A DNA stretch of 64,000 nt. It comes from Nocardioides sp. 1609 (GTDB lineage: Bacteria > Actinomycetota > Actinomycetes > Propionibacteriales > Nocardioidaceae). The notes below the pieces were generated by a model. That model made no database searches, was not told the origin of the DNA, and saw only the letters and a list, made by a program, of their open reading frames with translations. This document shows, one piece after another, positions 1 to 8,444 of this stretch (position 1 is its first letter; each line of letters opens with the position of its first letter). The position numbers and the translations under genes are program-made. The stretch is from assembly GCF_004522105.1 (NCBI RefSeq), contig NZ_SPUJ01000010.1:17527-81526 (forward strand), in the 5' to 3' direction.

Positions 1-16
1 ACCCACCAGGAGACCC

Positions 17-1342
17 GTGTCCACGCCACCGCCCAGCACGCCACCTCGCGCACCTCGCCTCTTCGCGCGCGGCTCGTTCCTCGAGCACTCACGCACCGCG
101 GAGGTCCTGCGCGCCGAGACCACCGGCGGCCTGCTCCTCATCACCGGCGCCGTCGTCGCGCTGGTGTGGGCCAACAGTCCCTGGGCGGCGAGCTACGCCG
201 ACCTGCGTGACCTGAGGGTCGGGCCGGCGTCGTGGCACCTCGACCTGACCCTGGGCGCCTGGGCCGCCGACGGGCTGCTGGCCATCTTCTTCTTCGTGGC
301 CGGGCTGGAGCTGAAGCGCGAGTTCGTGGCCGGCGACCTCCGCGACCCGCGACGGGCAGCCCTCCCGATCGCCGCCGCCGCCGGCGGGATGGCGGCGCCC
401 GCGCTGATCTTCGTCCTCTGGAACCTCGGCCCGGACGGCGCCCTCACCGGCTGGGCCATCCCGACGGCGACCGACATCGCGTTCGCCGTGGCCGTGCTCG
501 CCGTGATCAGCACCCACCTGCCGAGCGGGCTGCGGACGTTCCTGCTGACGCTCGCCGTCGTCGACGACCTGCTGGCGATCACGATCATCGCGATCTTCTA
601 CACCGACGACCTCGACCTGCGGTTCCTCGCGCTCGCCGTGGTCCCGATCGCGGTGTTCGGGTTCCTGGCGCAGAAGCGGATCTGGTCGGGGTGGTTGCTG
701 GTCCCCCTCGCGCTGGCTGCCTGGGTGCTGGTGCACGAGTCGGGCGTCCACGCGACGGTCGCCGGCGTGCTGCTCGGTTTCACCGTGCCCGTGCTCCGCA
801 GCGAGCGCGCCGGCGGGCCCGGAGCCGGCCCCGGGCTGGCCGAGCACCTCGAGCACCTGGTGCGGCCGATCAGCGCCGGCATCGCCGTCCCGGTCTTCGC
901 CTTCTTCGCCGCCGGCGTGACCGTCGGCGGGCTCGGTGGCCTCGCAGAGTCCCTGCAGGACCCGGTCGCGCTCGGCATCGTCTGCGGGCTGCTGTTCGGC
1001 AAGACGGTGGGCATCGCCGGGTCGACCTGGCTGCTGTCGACCTTCACCCGTGCCGACCTCGACGACGAGCTGGGGTGGCTGGACGTCATCGGGCTGGCGA
1101 TGCTCGCCGGGATCGGCTTCACCGTCTCGCTGCTCATCGGCGAGCTGGCTTTCGGGACCGGCAGCGAGCGCGACGACCACGTGAAGGTCGGCGTGCTCGT
1201 GGGGTCGCTGGCCTCCGCGCTGCTCGCCTCGGTGCTGCTCCGCGCCCGCAACCGCGTCTACCGGCGCCTGCACGACGCCGAGTCCCTCGACGCCGACGGC
1301 GACGGCGTCCCCGACGTGTTCCAGACCGACCGCGACAGGTGA
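17..1342 (+). CDS. nhaA: Na+/H+ antiporter NhaA
   Basis: This is an inner-membrane sodium/proton antiporter of the NhaA family, exporting Na+ in exchange for H+ for pH and salt homeostasis. The 441-residue protein has about 12 hydrophobic segments and the family's paired aspartates (Asp183-Asp184 in VVDDLLAI), which carry out ion binding and translocation in characterised NhaA. The GTG start is preceded by AGGAG at 8-12. The C-terminal tail after the last membrane segment carries DADGDGVPD (residues 425-433), a DxDxDGxxD pattern typical of calcium-binding loops, which is not part of the transport core. The gene converges on the GNAT gene downstream. The family assignment is secure; the role of the tail is unknown. 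Confidence 0.95.
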   Translation: MSTPPPSTPPRAPRLFARGSFLEHSRTAEVLRAETTGGLLLITGAVVALVWANSPWAASYADLRDLRVGPASWHLDLTLGAWAADGLLAIFFFVAGLELKREFVAGDLRDPRRAALPIAAAAGGMAAPALIFVLWNLGPDGALTGWAIPTATDIAFAVAVLAVISTHLPSGLRTFLLTLAVVDDLLAITIIAIFYTDDLDLRFLALAVVPIAVFGFLAQKRIWSGWLLVPLALAAWVLVHESGVHATVAGVLLGFTVPVLRSERAGGPGAGPGLAEHLEHLVRPISAGIAVPVFAFFAAGVTVGGLGGLAESLQDPVALGIVCGLLFGKTVGIAGSTWLLSTFTRADLDDELGWLDVIGLAMLAGIGFTVSLLIGELAFGTGSERDDHVKVGVLVGSLASALLASVLLRARNRVYRRLHDAESLDADGDGVPDVFQTDRDR

Positions 1343-1412
1343 CGCGTGCCTCGTCCTGCTCGCAGCGGACGAGCTGGCTCTCACTGGTGGGTCCGACGGC
1401 TGTCCGGTCCTG

Positions 1413-1934
1413 CTAGGTCGTGGTCCGAGGGACGAGGTCGAGGCTGAGTGAGGCCAGGCCTGCGACAGGCTCGAACCCCAGCCGTCGGTAGAGGTCGAGC
1501 GCGGGACGGTTGTCGAGCCCAGTCACCAGGGACAGTCGTGTCGCGCCGGCGGCGACCGCGTCCTCCCGCACCGCGCTGACCAGGGCGGCCGCCGTCCCGC
1601 GGCGACGGAACTCCGGGAGCACGTAGAGGTCTCGCAGCTGCCAGAACCGTCCCATCACCAGCGAGGCAGGCATCGCGTGGCTCGTCGCCAGGCCGAGCGG
1701 AGGACGCTCATCCTGTGAGGCCGACGATGCTGTGTAGACCGTGAGCATGCGCGAGTGGACCATCTCGGTGAGCCACCCGAGAGTGCGCTCGCCGCCGTCC
1801 GACTCGCCGTGGTGGCGCCGGTACCGGTCGAACAGGACGCTGGCCGGGGCGAGCGTCTCGGGGGTCTCGCACGTCGAGACCCGCAGGATGTCCCTCGGAG
1901 CCGGCGGGTCGCCGTTGCCTGCGTTCGTGTCCAT
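1413..1934 (-). CDS. GNAT family N-acetyltransferase
   Basis: A 173-residue GNAT-fold acyl-CoA-dependent acetyltransferase of unknown substrate. The acetyl-CoA binding region is visible as LRDLYVLPEFRRRGTAAALV, with the RRxGxA-type pyrophosphate loop, followed by a C-terminal NRPALDLYRRLGFE segment that is standard in the family. The frame stays open upstream to 2417, but that part is antisense to the neighbouring regulator and reads as low-complexity, so the ATG at 1934 is taken as the start. The gene lies 80 bases downstream of the MmyB-type regulator on the same strand and may be co-transcribed with it. The substrate cannot be inferred. Confidence 0.85.
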   Translation of the reverse strand: MDTNAGNGDPPAPRDILRVSTCETPETLAPASVLFDRYRRHHGESDGGERTLGWLTEMVHSRMLTVYTASSASQDERPPLGLATSHAMPASLVMGRFWQLRDLYVLPEFRRRGTAAALVSAVREDAVAAGATRLSLVTGLDNRPALDLYRRLGFEPVAGLASLSLDLVPRTTT

Positions 1935-2014
1935 CTCGCCGTCGATCCTCGCACCGTCGCCGGACGGCTCCGTCGCCTCGAGCGTCGGCTCCGACCGCGT
2001 CCCCGTCGACGCCG

Positions 2015-2917
2015 CTACCGGCGGGGGCTCGTCCCGGACCACGAGGCGTCCTGGGCGGCTCCGCCGTCGGCCGGGGCGCCCGTGCCGGTGGGACCGGTGG
2101 CGACCAGGCTGCCCAGGAGTCTCAGCGCAGTCGCGTCGGTCGAGCCGGACTCGGCGTGGTAGACCACCAGCTCCTGTCCGGGTGCCGCCCGGACGTCGAA
2201 GACGTGCATGCGCAGAGCCAGGTCGCCGACCTGGGGGTGCCGGAACCTCTTGATCGCGGCACGCTTCGGACCGACGTCCTGGCGGCTCCACAGCTCGTCG
2301 AACTCGGGAGCCCCCGCCCTCACCTCGTTCACCACCTGCGTGATGCGCGGGTCGTGGGGGAACTGCCCGCGCAGGACCCGCAGCCCTGCCACCGTCGCTG
2401 TCGCGACGCGGTCCCACTCGGCGTACAGCTGGCGAGCGGCGGGGTCGAGGAAGACCGTGCGGACCAGGTTGGCGCCCACCTTGGCCCTGCCTTCCACCGA
2501 GCCGAACAGCGCGGCCCCTAGCCGGTTGACCGCCAGCACGTCGTAGGCGCGACCCAGGACGAGTGCCGGGTTGTCGGCCCAGGTGTCCATCAGCGCGAGG
2601 AGCTCAGGGGCGACCCGCTCGGCCGGGACGCTCCGCGGTCGCCCGCCGATGCCGGCGAGCTCGGCGAGGTGGTCGTGGGCGTCGTCGTCGAGCTGCAGGA
2701 CGCTCGCGATCGCGTCGATGACCTGGGCCGAGGGGTTGCGTTCCCGACCCTGCTCGAGCCGGACGTAGTAGTCGATGCTGACGCCCGCGAGCGTCGCGAC
2801 CTCCTCGCGCCGCAACCCGGGCACGCGTCGCAGTCCGTACGTCGGGAGCCCTGCCTGCCCCGGCGACACCCGTCCTCGGCGAGATCGGAGGAACTCGCCG
2901 AGGGGGTTCGTGGACAT
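2015..2917 (-). CDS. XRE-type regulator with MmyB-like ligand-binding domain
   Basis: A 300-residue DNA-binding regulator. Residues about 6-70 form an XRE helix-turn-helix (LRREEVATLAGVSIDYYVRLEQGR), and the remainder matches the MmyB-like ligand-binding domain that follows this HTH in many actinobacterial proteins. MmyB-type proteins commonly sit divergently to a short-chain dehydrogenase that they regulate, which is the arrangement here with the SDR at 3018. A TAGGCT -10 box ends six bases before the ATG at 2917, so that ATG is preferred over the GTG at 2923, which would abut the -10 box. The ligand is not known; fatty acids have been reported for the domain, which is family knowledge only. 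Confidence 0.92.
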   Translation of the reverse strand: MSTNPLGEFLRSRRGRVSPGQAGLPTYGLRRVPGLRREEVATLAGVSIDYYVRLEQGRERNPSAQVIDAIASVLQLDDDAHDHLAELAGIGGRPRSVPAERVAPELLALMDTWADNPALVLGRAYDVLAVNRLGAALFGSVEGRAKVGANLVRTVFLDPAARQLYAEWDRVATATVAGLRVLRGQFPHDPRITQVVNEVRAGAPEFDELWSRQDVGPKRAAIKRFRHPQVGDLALRMHVFDVRAAPGQELVVYHAESGSTDATALRLLGSLVATGPTGTGAPADGGAAQDASWSGTSPRR

Positions 2918-2923
2918 GGACAC

Positions 2924-2929
2924 AGCCTA
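2924..2929 (-). promoter_or_regulatory. -10 box of the MmyB-type regulator gene (leaderless)
   Basis: TAGGCT reads on the minus strand and ends six bases before ATG 2917, so the transcript would start at or next to the start codon. Confidence 0.55.
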
Positions 2930-3017
2930 GGAGCGGACCGGGCTGCGAGCCTGGGTGTGCGACTACCAGGAACGACGCAGCCTCCCTCACCAGGCGACCT
3001 GCGACGACGGTGGTTCC

Positions 3018-3788
3018 ATGACCTCAGACACCACCACCGACATCGACACCACCACCGACGACCGCCAGCGGAAGATCGTCCTGGTCACCGGGGCCAGCAG
3101 CGGGATCGGCGCCTCCACCGGGCGCCGCCTGGCCGCTGCAGGACACCACGTCGTCCTCGCCGCGCGCCGGACGAACCGGCTCGCGGAGATCGTGGAGGAC
3201 CTCACCGCCCAGGGATGCAGCGCCGAGGCGCTCGAGCTGGACGTCACGGACCACTCCGCCTTCGTCGCGGCGGTCGACGCCGTCGTCGCCGAGCACGGGC
3301 GCATCGACGTCTACGTCGGCAACGCCGGGATCATGTTGCTCTCGCGTCTCGACGCGCTGCTCGTCGAGCAGTGGGACCGCATGTTCGACGTGAACGTCCG
3401 CGGCCTGTACCACGGCGTCGCGGCGGTGCTGCCGCACTTCACGCGCCAGGGCGGTGGGCACGTCGTGACGATGGCCTCGGTCGGTGCGCACGAGGTGCCG
3501 CCCACCTCGGCGATCTACTCCGCGACCAAGCACGCCGCCTGGGCCCTGAGCGAGGGTCTGCGCATCGAGTCGCCCGGCAGCATCCGCGTCACCACCGTGT
3601 GCCCGGGAGTGACCGAGTCCGAGCTGGCCGACCACATCACCGACGACCACGCCGTCGAGGCGATGAGGACCTACCGAGCCTCGGCCATCCCCGCCTCGGC
3701 CATCGCCGACGCGGTCGCCTACGCGGTCGACCAGCCCGTGAGCGTCGACGTCAACGAGATCATCGTCCGGCCCAGCCGGCAGCGCTGA
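3018..3788 (+). CDS. short-chain dehydrogenase/reductase (SDR)
   Basis: A 256-residue classical SDR, probably an NAD(P)-dependent oxidoreductase acting on a small carbonyl or alcohol. Visible signatures are TGASSGIG for the dinucleotide, NAG in VGNAGIM, a serine before the active site, and the catalytic YSATK. The ATG at 3018 gives the usual family length; the frame is open to 2955 but the extra residues do not resemble SDRs. It is divergent from the MmyB-type regulator about 100 bases away, and this pairing recurs in actinobacteria, so regulation by that protein is likely. The C-terminal part aligns with the NADP-dependent SDR type annotated as putative oxidoreductases. The substrate is unknown. 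Confidence 0.9.
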   Translation: MTSDTTTDIDTTTDDRQRKIVLVTGASSGIGASTGRRLAAAGHHVVLAARRTNRLAEIVEDLTAQGCSAEALELDVTDHSAFVAAVDAVVAEHGRIDVYVGNAGIMLLSRLDALLVEQWDRMFDVNVRGLYHGVAAVLPHFTRQGGGHVVTMASVGAHEVPPTSAIYSATKHAAWALSEGLRIESPGSIRVTTVCPGVTESELADHITDDHAVEAMRTYRASAIPASAIADAVAYAVDQPVSVDVNEIIVRPSRQR

Positions 3789-4562
3789 CGATCGAGATCG
3801 ACCCGCCTTCGCTCCGCCGCCTCGCAGCCGAGCTCTCGGGTGAGTGACCGGCGATGATGCCCAGGCCGCTGCCGGTCAGCAGCGTCGAGCGGACGCGGAC
3901 TGTCACGCTCGCTGGTCTGAGTCCCCCGGTACCGACCGCGTGCAGACGAGCTCGAGCACCTGATGGACGCCATGCCGGAACTCCGGCACCGGACGCCCGC
4001 AACGGCTTCGCGGCCCGAGGCGAGCGGGAGTCGGGCGCTCAGGTCGGCGGTCCGTCCTCGCGGTTCTGTCCCCACCCGAAGCCGCTCTCGGCAACGAAGT
4101 CGACGAGGTTGGAACGCAGCCGCTCGCGCCAGTCGTCGAGCGACATGTCTGGCACGTCGCCCTGGACGACCAAGTCCGTGAACGTCTCCTCGACGGCAAC
4201 CAGGCGCCAAGGTGAAGCCCGGCCCTGGTCGGGACTCGGACGGGCCGGGCTGCACCCGGTCGCGAAGAGCAACTCACCGCGCTGCGTGTTCTGGTCGATG
4301 GGCGCAGGTCGTTGAGCGAGGACCGCTCGCGGATGACCTCGCAACTGCACCGACTGTTGCTGGAGCTGATCGCGGGTGGTGCGAAGAACGAACTCACCGC
4401 TGCACGGGCCAAAGGGTGACGACCCTGACTCCGGCGCGACCAACTCACAACCCCGTGCCGGCACTGCGGACAGGTCGCTTCCCGAACCCGCCGAAACCGG
4501 TCCCAGAACCCTGATCGCCACCCTGCCCGACACAGAGGGGAGCCGTGGTCGGGCGGATCTGC
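3789..4562. other. poorly coding interval between the SDR gene and a small membrane protein gene
   Basis: About 770 bases in which no intact gene can be supported. Open frames on both strands are mostly low-complexity arginine/serine/proline strings. The one exception is the 4039-4230 minus-strand stretch, listed separately, which has real-looking codon use. GC content dips slightly compared with the surrounding genes. The interval may be a decayed gene region. Confidence 0.5.
4039..4230 (-). pseudogene. possible remnant or 3' fragment of a hypothetical gene
   Basis: The last ~60 codons of a minus-strand frame that is open up to 4698 look like real protein: residues include LVAVEETFTDLVVQGDVPD followed by MSLDDWRERL and a soluble acidic/aromatic C-terminus, with a strong preference for G or C in third positions. 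Upstream in the same frame the translation turns into low-complexity sequence and no convincing start or ribosome binding site is visible. I read this as the tail of a truncated gene. An intact small protein starting at MSLDDW is the alternative. No function is recognised. Confidence 0.3.
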
Positions 4563-4904
4563 CTAGCGGTGGTCCACCGGCAGCCGCGCGAACTTCTGAG
4601 GACGGCGGTGGCGCAACGCCTGGTATCCCGCGCCGCCCAGCACGAGGACCGCGACACCTCCAGCGATCCCCAATCGAGTTCGTGACTGTTCTCGACACGA
4701 CTTCTCCGGCAGGACGATCTCGTTGTAGGACATGATCGAGACCTCTTCATCGGCGCCGCCTCCGAACGAGTGCGTCACGGGCGGCCCACAATCGACCACC
4801 CGCTCGGAGTCGCCGAACGTGAACACGACGTTCGTCGGAACAACGGCCAGTGCTACGACCGCCGCAATTCCGACGGTTGCCAGCACGAACCGCAGCCATC
4901 GCAT
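4563..4904 (-). CDS. small two-pass membrane protein, unknown function
   Basis: A 113-residue protein with an N-terminal hydrophobic segment (about residues 4-26), an extracytoplasmic loop of about 50 residues containing two cysteines (in VVDCGPP and EKSCREQ), and a second hydrophobic segment (about 78-97) followed by a basic tail. The two loop cysteines could form a disulfide. ATG 4904 is preceded by a possible TATGGT -10 box eight bases upstream. It lies alone between a decayed interval and an exported protein gene. I do not recognise the family. Confidence 0.6.
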   Translation of the reverse strand: MRWLRFVLATVGIAAVVALAVVPTNVVFTFGDSERVVDCGPPVTHSFGGGADEEVSIMSYNEIVLPEKSCREQSRTRLGIAGGVAVLVLGGAGYQALRHRRPQKFARLPVDHR

Positions 4905-5166
4905 GGCGACGAACCATAGTGCTGTCGCGTCGCCACGACGCGGCTAGGGCGCGTCCGACCATCGGCATGATCGGGCTCCGCCTTCCTGACGGCATGGACC
5001 TGACCGACAGATGCACGTGGCCGGCAGCCGCGAAACAGCCCGAGGTCCTCAGCCCGCAGGTCGGGGTCCGGGAGGAACGGCAGCGGGTGCCGCGCTCGCG
5101 CGGGAGCAGACCGAGCCGCACCGGGCGCCATGGCGCAGCGAACGACCTGTGGGTGTGGTCGCTGTG

Positions 5167-5688
5167 TCAGCCACGCGGGATGGGTGCACTCCAGGGCCAG
5201 CCGCCCCGCGGGGTGCTCGGGGCCAGGTCCGCGTCGCCACCGATCTCCGTGATGAGGCGGACCCGGATGTCGCCGTAGCTCCCGTCGTGGAAGCAGCTCG
5301 CAGGGAGACGAACTCGGGCGGTGTCTGCGTCCCTGTCCCACGTCACCGACAGTCCGGCGCACTCCTGCTCGCCATCGACCGTGCGGAGCTCGTTGCGGTC
5401 GCGGCGCGCGCGGTGCCTGCTGTAGACCAGGACGACGTCGCGGCGCGCCGACCCGGCGGGCCGGTAGTAGAGGGCGAGGTCGCCGCCGGTGACCTCGCGG
5501 AAGGCGATGCTGGTGACGATCGCGCGGTCGTTGTTCGCGACACGCACCTCGGTGATGTCGAGCGCAGCACCGATCTGTCCGTCCCGGTCCGGGTCGTCGA
5601 TGATCTGCGTCCCAGCATTCGCGGACGGGCCAGTGGACACCACGACGGCCCCCAGGACCAGGGACACGAGGAACTTCGCGCGAGTCAT
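5167..5688 (-). CDS. secreted protein of unknown function
   Basis: A 173-residue protein with a clear Sec signal peptide: MTRAKF, a hydrophobic core, then a probable cut after SANA near residue 25. The mature part begins with an acidic DDPDRDGQIG stretch and continues as a probable beta-rich domain (repeated VTSIAF, LALYYRP, VVLVYSR strands) with a cysteine pair (ECAGL and SCFHDG). This layout is common among exported beta-sandwich proteins of Nocardioides-like bacteria, but no named domain is recognised. A TACCCT -10 box ends six bases before ATG 5688, supporting this start over the longer open frame. Confidence 0.7.
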   Translation of the reverse strand: MTRAKFLVSLVLGAVVVSTGPSANAGTQIIDDPDRDGQIGAALDITEVRVANNDRAIVTSIAFREVTGGDLALYYRPAGSARRDVVLVYSRHRARRDRNELRTVDGEQECAGLSVTWDRDADTARVRLPASCFHDGSYGDIRVRLITEIGGDADLAPSTPRGGWPWSAPIPRG

Positions 5689-5694
5689 GACCGA

Positions 5695-5700
5695 AGGGTA
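5695..5700 (-). promoter_or_regulatory. -10 box of the secreted protein gene (leaderless)
   Basis: TACCCT on the minus strand ends six bases before ATG 5688, consistent with a leaderless transcript and deciding this start. Confidence 0.5.
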
Positions 5701-5844
5701 GGCGTAGGTGTGCACGGTCGGTCGGCGCCTTCTGAGCGAGTCGCGGCGCCGGGTCGACGGGCACGGAGCACGAGCACTAACGGCTGTCTCGCGCGCACCC
5801 ACGTCCAGGCGGGCGACCGACGGATCCCCTTGAGCGGGAAGCAC

Positions 5845-5882
5845 CCAGGCCCCGTCCCCAGAGAAGCTGGGGCGGGGCCTGG
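5845..5882 (-). terminator. strong hairpin downstream of tRNA-Asn
   Basis: CCAGGCCCCG...CGGGGCCTGG with a further CCCCAG/CTGGGG pairing, a one-base bulge and an AGAAG loop. It lies 37 bases beyond the 3' end of the minus-strand tRNA-Asn gene and is its likely terminator. It lacks a clear U-tract, as is usual in high-GC actinobacteria. Confidence 0.6.
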
Positions 5883-5918
5883 ATGCATCTGACCTGGGCT
5901 GATGCCTCAGGTCTGCGG

Positions 5919-5991
5919 CTCCCCCGGTTGGACTCGAACCAACGACATCCTGATTAACAGTCAAGCGCTCTGCCAGCTGAGCTACAGGGGA
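5919..5991 (-). tRNA. tRNA-Asn (GTT)
   Basis: A 73-base cloverleaf on the minus strand. The acceptor stem TCCCCTG pairs with CGGGGGA with one T-G wobble. A D-arm (GCTC...GAGC), an anticodon arm with loop CTGTTAA giving anticodon GTT, and the T-arm TTCGAGT are all present. The discriminator base is G and no CCA is encoded. No integrase gene or duplicated tRNA end was noticed nearby. Confidence 0.96.
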
Positions 5992-6055
5992 TCGTGCGGG
6001 GATACGTTAGCAAGGTCCGAGGCTGACGCAGAATCGGGCCGTCCCACCCTGCGGA

Positions 6056-6544
6056 TCAGACGAGACCGACCTCGTCGCGCGCGGCCTGCAGTGCCTCGGC
6101 GGCGGCGAGCCGGACGACCGGGTCGGCGGGGTCGATGCCCTCGTCGTACTCGAAGACCCACGACAGCTCTCCCCCGCCACCGGGCGCGCGGCGGGCGATC
6201 ACGCGCACGCCGCGACGTCCGGCGAGCGGCACGTGGCGCTGGAGGACGACGGAGGCGGTGACCCGCTCGCGCACCAGCTCGAGCAGCCGACCCGGCTCCT
6301 CGACGACGAAGACGTGCTCGGCGCGATGGTCGCCCCAGCTGCCGACCTCGCTGACGCGCAGGGTGGTGGTCTCGCGGTCCCAGTCAGCGGCCTCGACCTG
6401 CTCCCACGGCACCCGCTGCGGGGCGTAGAACGCGTCGCGGGTGCCGCCGAGGACCTGCCCGTCGGTGCTCGTCGCCCACGCCAGCAGCCGCTCGCCCTTA
6501 GCGACGGCCAGCTCGGGACGTGCCTCCCTGCTCCGGCCCCTCAC
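6056..6544 (-). CDS. conserved hypothetical protein downstream of dnaG
   Basis: A 162-residue soluble protein with no signal peptide. Its start GTG overlaps the dnaG stop (GTGA), so it is translationally coupled to the primase gene. The N-terminal half (ERLLAWATSTDGQVLGGTRDAFY, WEQVEAADWDRETTTLRV) resembles the small PH-like or beta-barrel domain proteins often found next to dnaG in Nocardioidaceae. The C-terminus is helical. The function is not known; linkage to dnaG is positional and need not mean a role in replication. Confidence 0.75.
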   Translation of the reverse strand: MRGRSREARPELAVAKGERLLAWATSTDGQVLGGTRDAFYAPQRVPWEQVEAADWDRETTTLRVSEVGSWGDHRAEHVFVVEEPGRLLELVRERVTASVVLQRHVPLAGRRGVRVIARRAPGGGGELSWVFEYDEGIDPADPVVRLAAAEALQAARDEVGLV

Positions 6545-8415
6545 ACCGGTCCCCCGACGATCCGGTCGCGCAGGTTGCGGCGGTACTGCTCGAGGGCGGC
6601 GAGCTCGCCGAACATCCGGCGGTACTCGTCGACCTGCTCGGGGTTGGTGCGCTGCATCCTCCCCTTGACCGCGGCGATCCGGCGCAGCGCGGTGAGCTCG
6701 AGCAGCCGGACGACGTACAGGGTGACGTAGGCGGCGTCCGGGGGCTCCTTCATCAGCGGCTCGACGGCGAGCGCGCTGAGGACCGAGGAGACCGCCGGGT
6801 CGGTGGCTGAGTCACGCAGCCGGGACACCCAGCCGGGATCGTCGGAGCCGGCCACCGTGCCGCCGGCGGCCGCCACGAGCTCCCACACGCCGCGGTAGGT
6901 GGGGTGGGTGAAGTCGTTGGGCCCGATGTCGGCTGTCGTGCGGCCGATCGCCATCGGGTGCTGCAGCACCAGCTTCAGCGTCTCGCGCTCGATCGTGAAC
7001 CGCGGGTCGCTCAGGGGCGGGACGGCGTTGCGCGGGCGCACCGGGGCCGGCTCGCTGCGCTGCGGCTCCTCCCCGGGCTTGCGGCGCGCGGCCCGCTGCA
7101 CCTCGGCGAGGACGACGTTGGTGTCGATGTCGGAGCCGATCATCTTGCTGATCTCCTGCGCGAAGGCCGTCACCTTCGACTGGTCGCGGATGGAGGCCAC
7201 CAGCCGGGCGCTCTCACGCATCGCGTCGACCCGCCCGTCAGCGCGGTCGAGGTCGTACTTGCCGACGATGTTGCCGAGCACGAAGCGGTACAGCGGCTGC
7301 CGGCGCGCGACCAGGTCGCGGACGGCGGCGTCGCCGTCGCGGATCCGCAGGTCGCACGGGTCGAGCCCCTCGGGCTGGACGGCGACGTAGGTCTGGGAGA
7401 CGAACTTCTGGTCACCGGCGAAGGCCTTGAGGGCGGCGTTCTGGCCGGCGGCGTCGCCGTCGAAGGTGAAGATCACCTCGCCGCGGAACTCGTCGTGGTC
7501 CATCATGAAGCGCCGCAGGACGCGGGTGTGGTCGTCGCCGAACGCCGTGCCGCAGCTCGCGACGGCGGTGGTGATGCCGGCCAGGTGGCAGGCCATCACG
7601 TCGGTGTAGCCCTCGACCACGACGGCCTGCGAGACCTTGCCGATCGAGGACCGCGCGAGGTCGATCCCGTAGAGGACCTGGCTCTTCTTGTAGAGCGTGG
7701 TCTCGGGGGTGTTGAGGTACTTCGCCTCGATCTTGTCGTCGTCGAAGATCCGACGCGCCCCGAAGCCGATCGTGGCGCCGCTGGGGTCGCGGATCGGCCA
7801 GAGCAGCCGGCCGCGGAACCGGTCGTAGGCCGACCGGCCGAGCGCGACCACGCCGGCGGCCACCGCCTCGTCCTGGCTGAAGCCGCGCCCGCGCAGGTGC
7901 TTCCAGAGCGCCTCGCCCTCGCGCGGGGCGAACCCCATCCCGAAGTGCTCGGCCGCGGCCTGGTCGAAGCCGCGCTCCTGCAGGAACGTGCGGCCGGCCT
8001 CGGCGTCGGGCCCGTTGAGCTGGTCGGCGTAGTACTCCTGCGCGGCCCGGTTGGCCTCGACCAGCCGCTGGCGCGGCGGGCCCTTGGGCCGGTCGTCGCG
8101 GCCGTCGCCGTCCTCGCGGCGCAGCTGGATGCCGACCTTGTCGGCCAGCCGCTCGATCGCCTCGGAGAACGAGAGCCCGTCGATGTCCATCAGGAAGGTG
8201 AGGACGTCGCCGCCCTTCTGGCAGCCGAAGCAGTGGAAGAAGCCCCGTGCGGGGTTGACGTTGAACGACGGGGACTTCTCGTCGTGGAAGGGGCACAGCC
8301 CCTTGAACGAGCCGCCGCCCGCGCCGCGGAGGGTGACGTAGTCGCCGATCACCTCGTCGATGCGGACCTTCTCCCGCACCGCTGCGATGTCGTCCTCTCG
8401 GATCCGGCCGGCCAC
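6541..8415 (-). CDS. dnaG: DNA primase DnaG
   Basis: A 624-residue primase that makes RNA primers for DNA replication. The N-terminal CHC2 zinc-binding domain is complete (Cys41, His44, Cys62, Cys65 in CPFH...CFGC). The TOPRIM catalytic core includes VVEGYTDV and the acidic TFDGDAAG motif. The C-terminal helicase-binding region of about 150 residues follows. Length is normal for the family. A TAGGAT -10 box ends six bases before GTG 8415, so translation is probably leaderless. It heads an operon with the hypothetical gene at 6056. Confidence 0.97.
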   Translation of the reverse strand: MAGRIREDDIAAVREKVRIDEVIGDYVTLRGAGGGSFKGLCPFHDEKSPSFNVNPARGFFHCFGCQKGGDVLTFLMDIDGLSFSEAIERLADKVGIQLRREDGDGRDDRPKGPPRQRLVEANRAAQEYYADQLNGPDAEAGRTFLQERGFDQAAAEHFGMGFAPREGEALWKHLRGRGFSQDEAVAAGVVALGRSAYDRFRGRLLWPIRDPSGATIGFGARRIFDDDKIEAKYLNTPETTLYKKSQVLYGIDLARSSIGKVSQAVVVEGYTDVMACHLAGITTAVASCGTAFGDDHTRVLRRFMMDHDEFRGEVIFTFDGDAAGQNAALKAFAGDQKFVSQTYVAVQPEGLDPCDLRIRDGDAAVRDLVARRQPLYRFVLGNIVGKYDLDRADGRVDAMRESARLVASIRDQSKVTAFAQEISKMIGSDIDTNVVLAEVQRAARRKPGEEPQRSEPAPVRPRNAVPPLSDPRFTIERETLKLVLQHPMAIGRTTADIGPNDFTHPTYRGVWELVAAAGGTVAGSDDPGWVSRLRDSATDPAVSSVLSALAVEPLMKEPPDAAYVTLYVVRLLELTALRRIAAVKGRMQRTNPEQVDEYRRMFGELAALEQYRRNLRDRIVGGPV

Positions 8416-8421
8416 GGGGCG

Positions 8422-8427
8422 ATCCTA
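8422..8427 (-). promoter_or_regulatory. -10 box of dnaG (leaderless)
   Basis: TAGGAT on the minus strand ends six bases before the dnaG GTG at 8415. Confidence 0.6.
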
Positions 8428-8444
8428 CGGGCGCGGTCGCGACC

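Noticed and set aside
3785..3847. Plus-strand open frame after the SDR reading LTIEIDPPSLRRLAAELSGE, reminiscent of a WXG100-type N-terminus
   Set aside because: Only 20 residues, no start with a ribosome binding site, and no continuation; most likely chance.
5919..5991. tRNA-Asn as a possible integration site of a mobile element
   Set aside because: No integrase, no duplicated tRNA 3' end and no change in composition were seen in the flanks.
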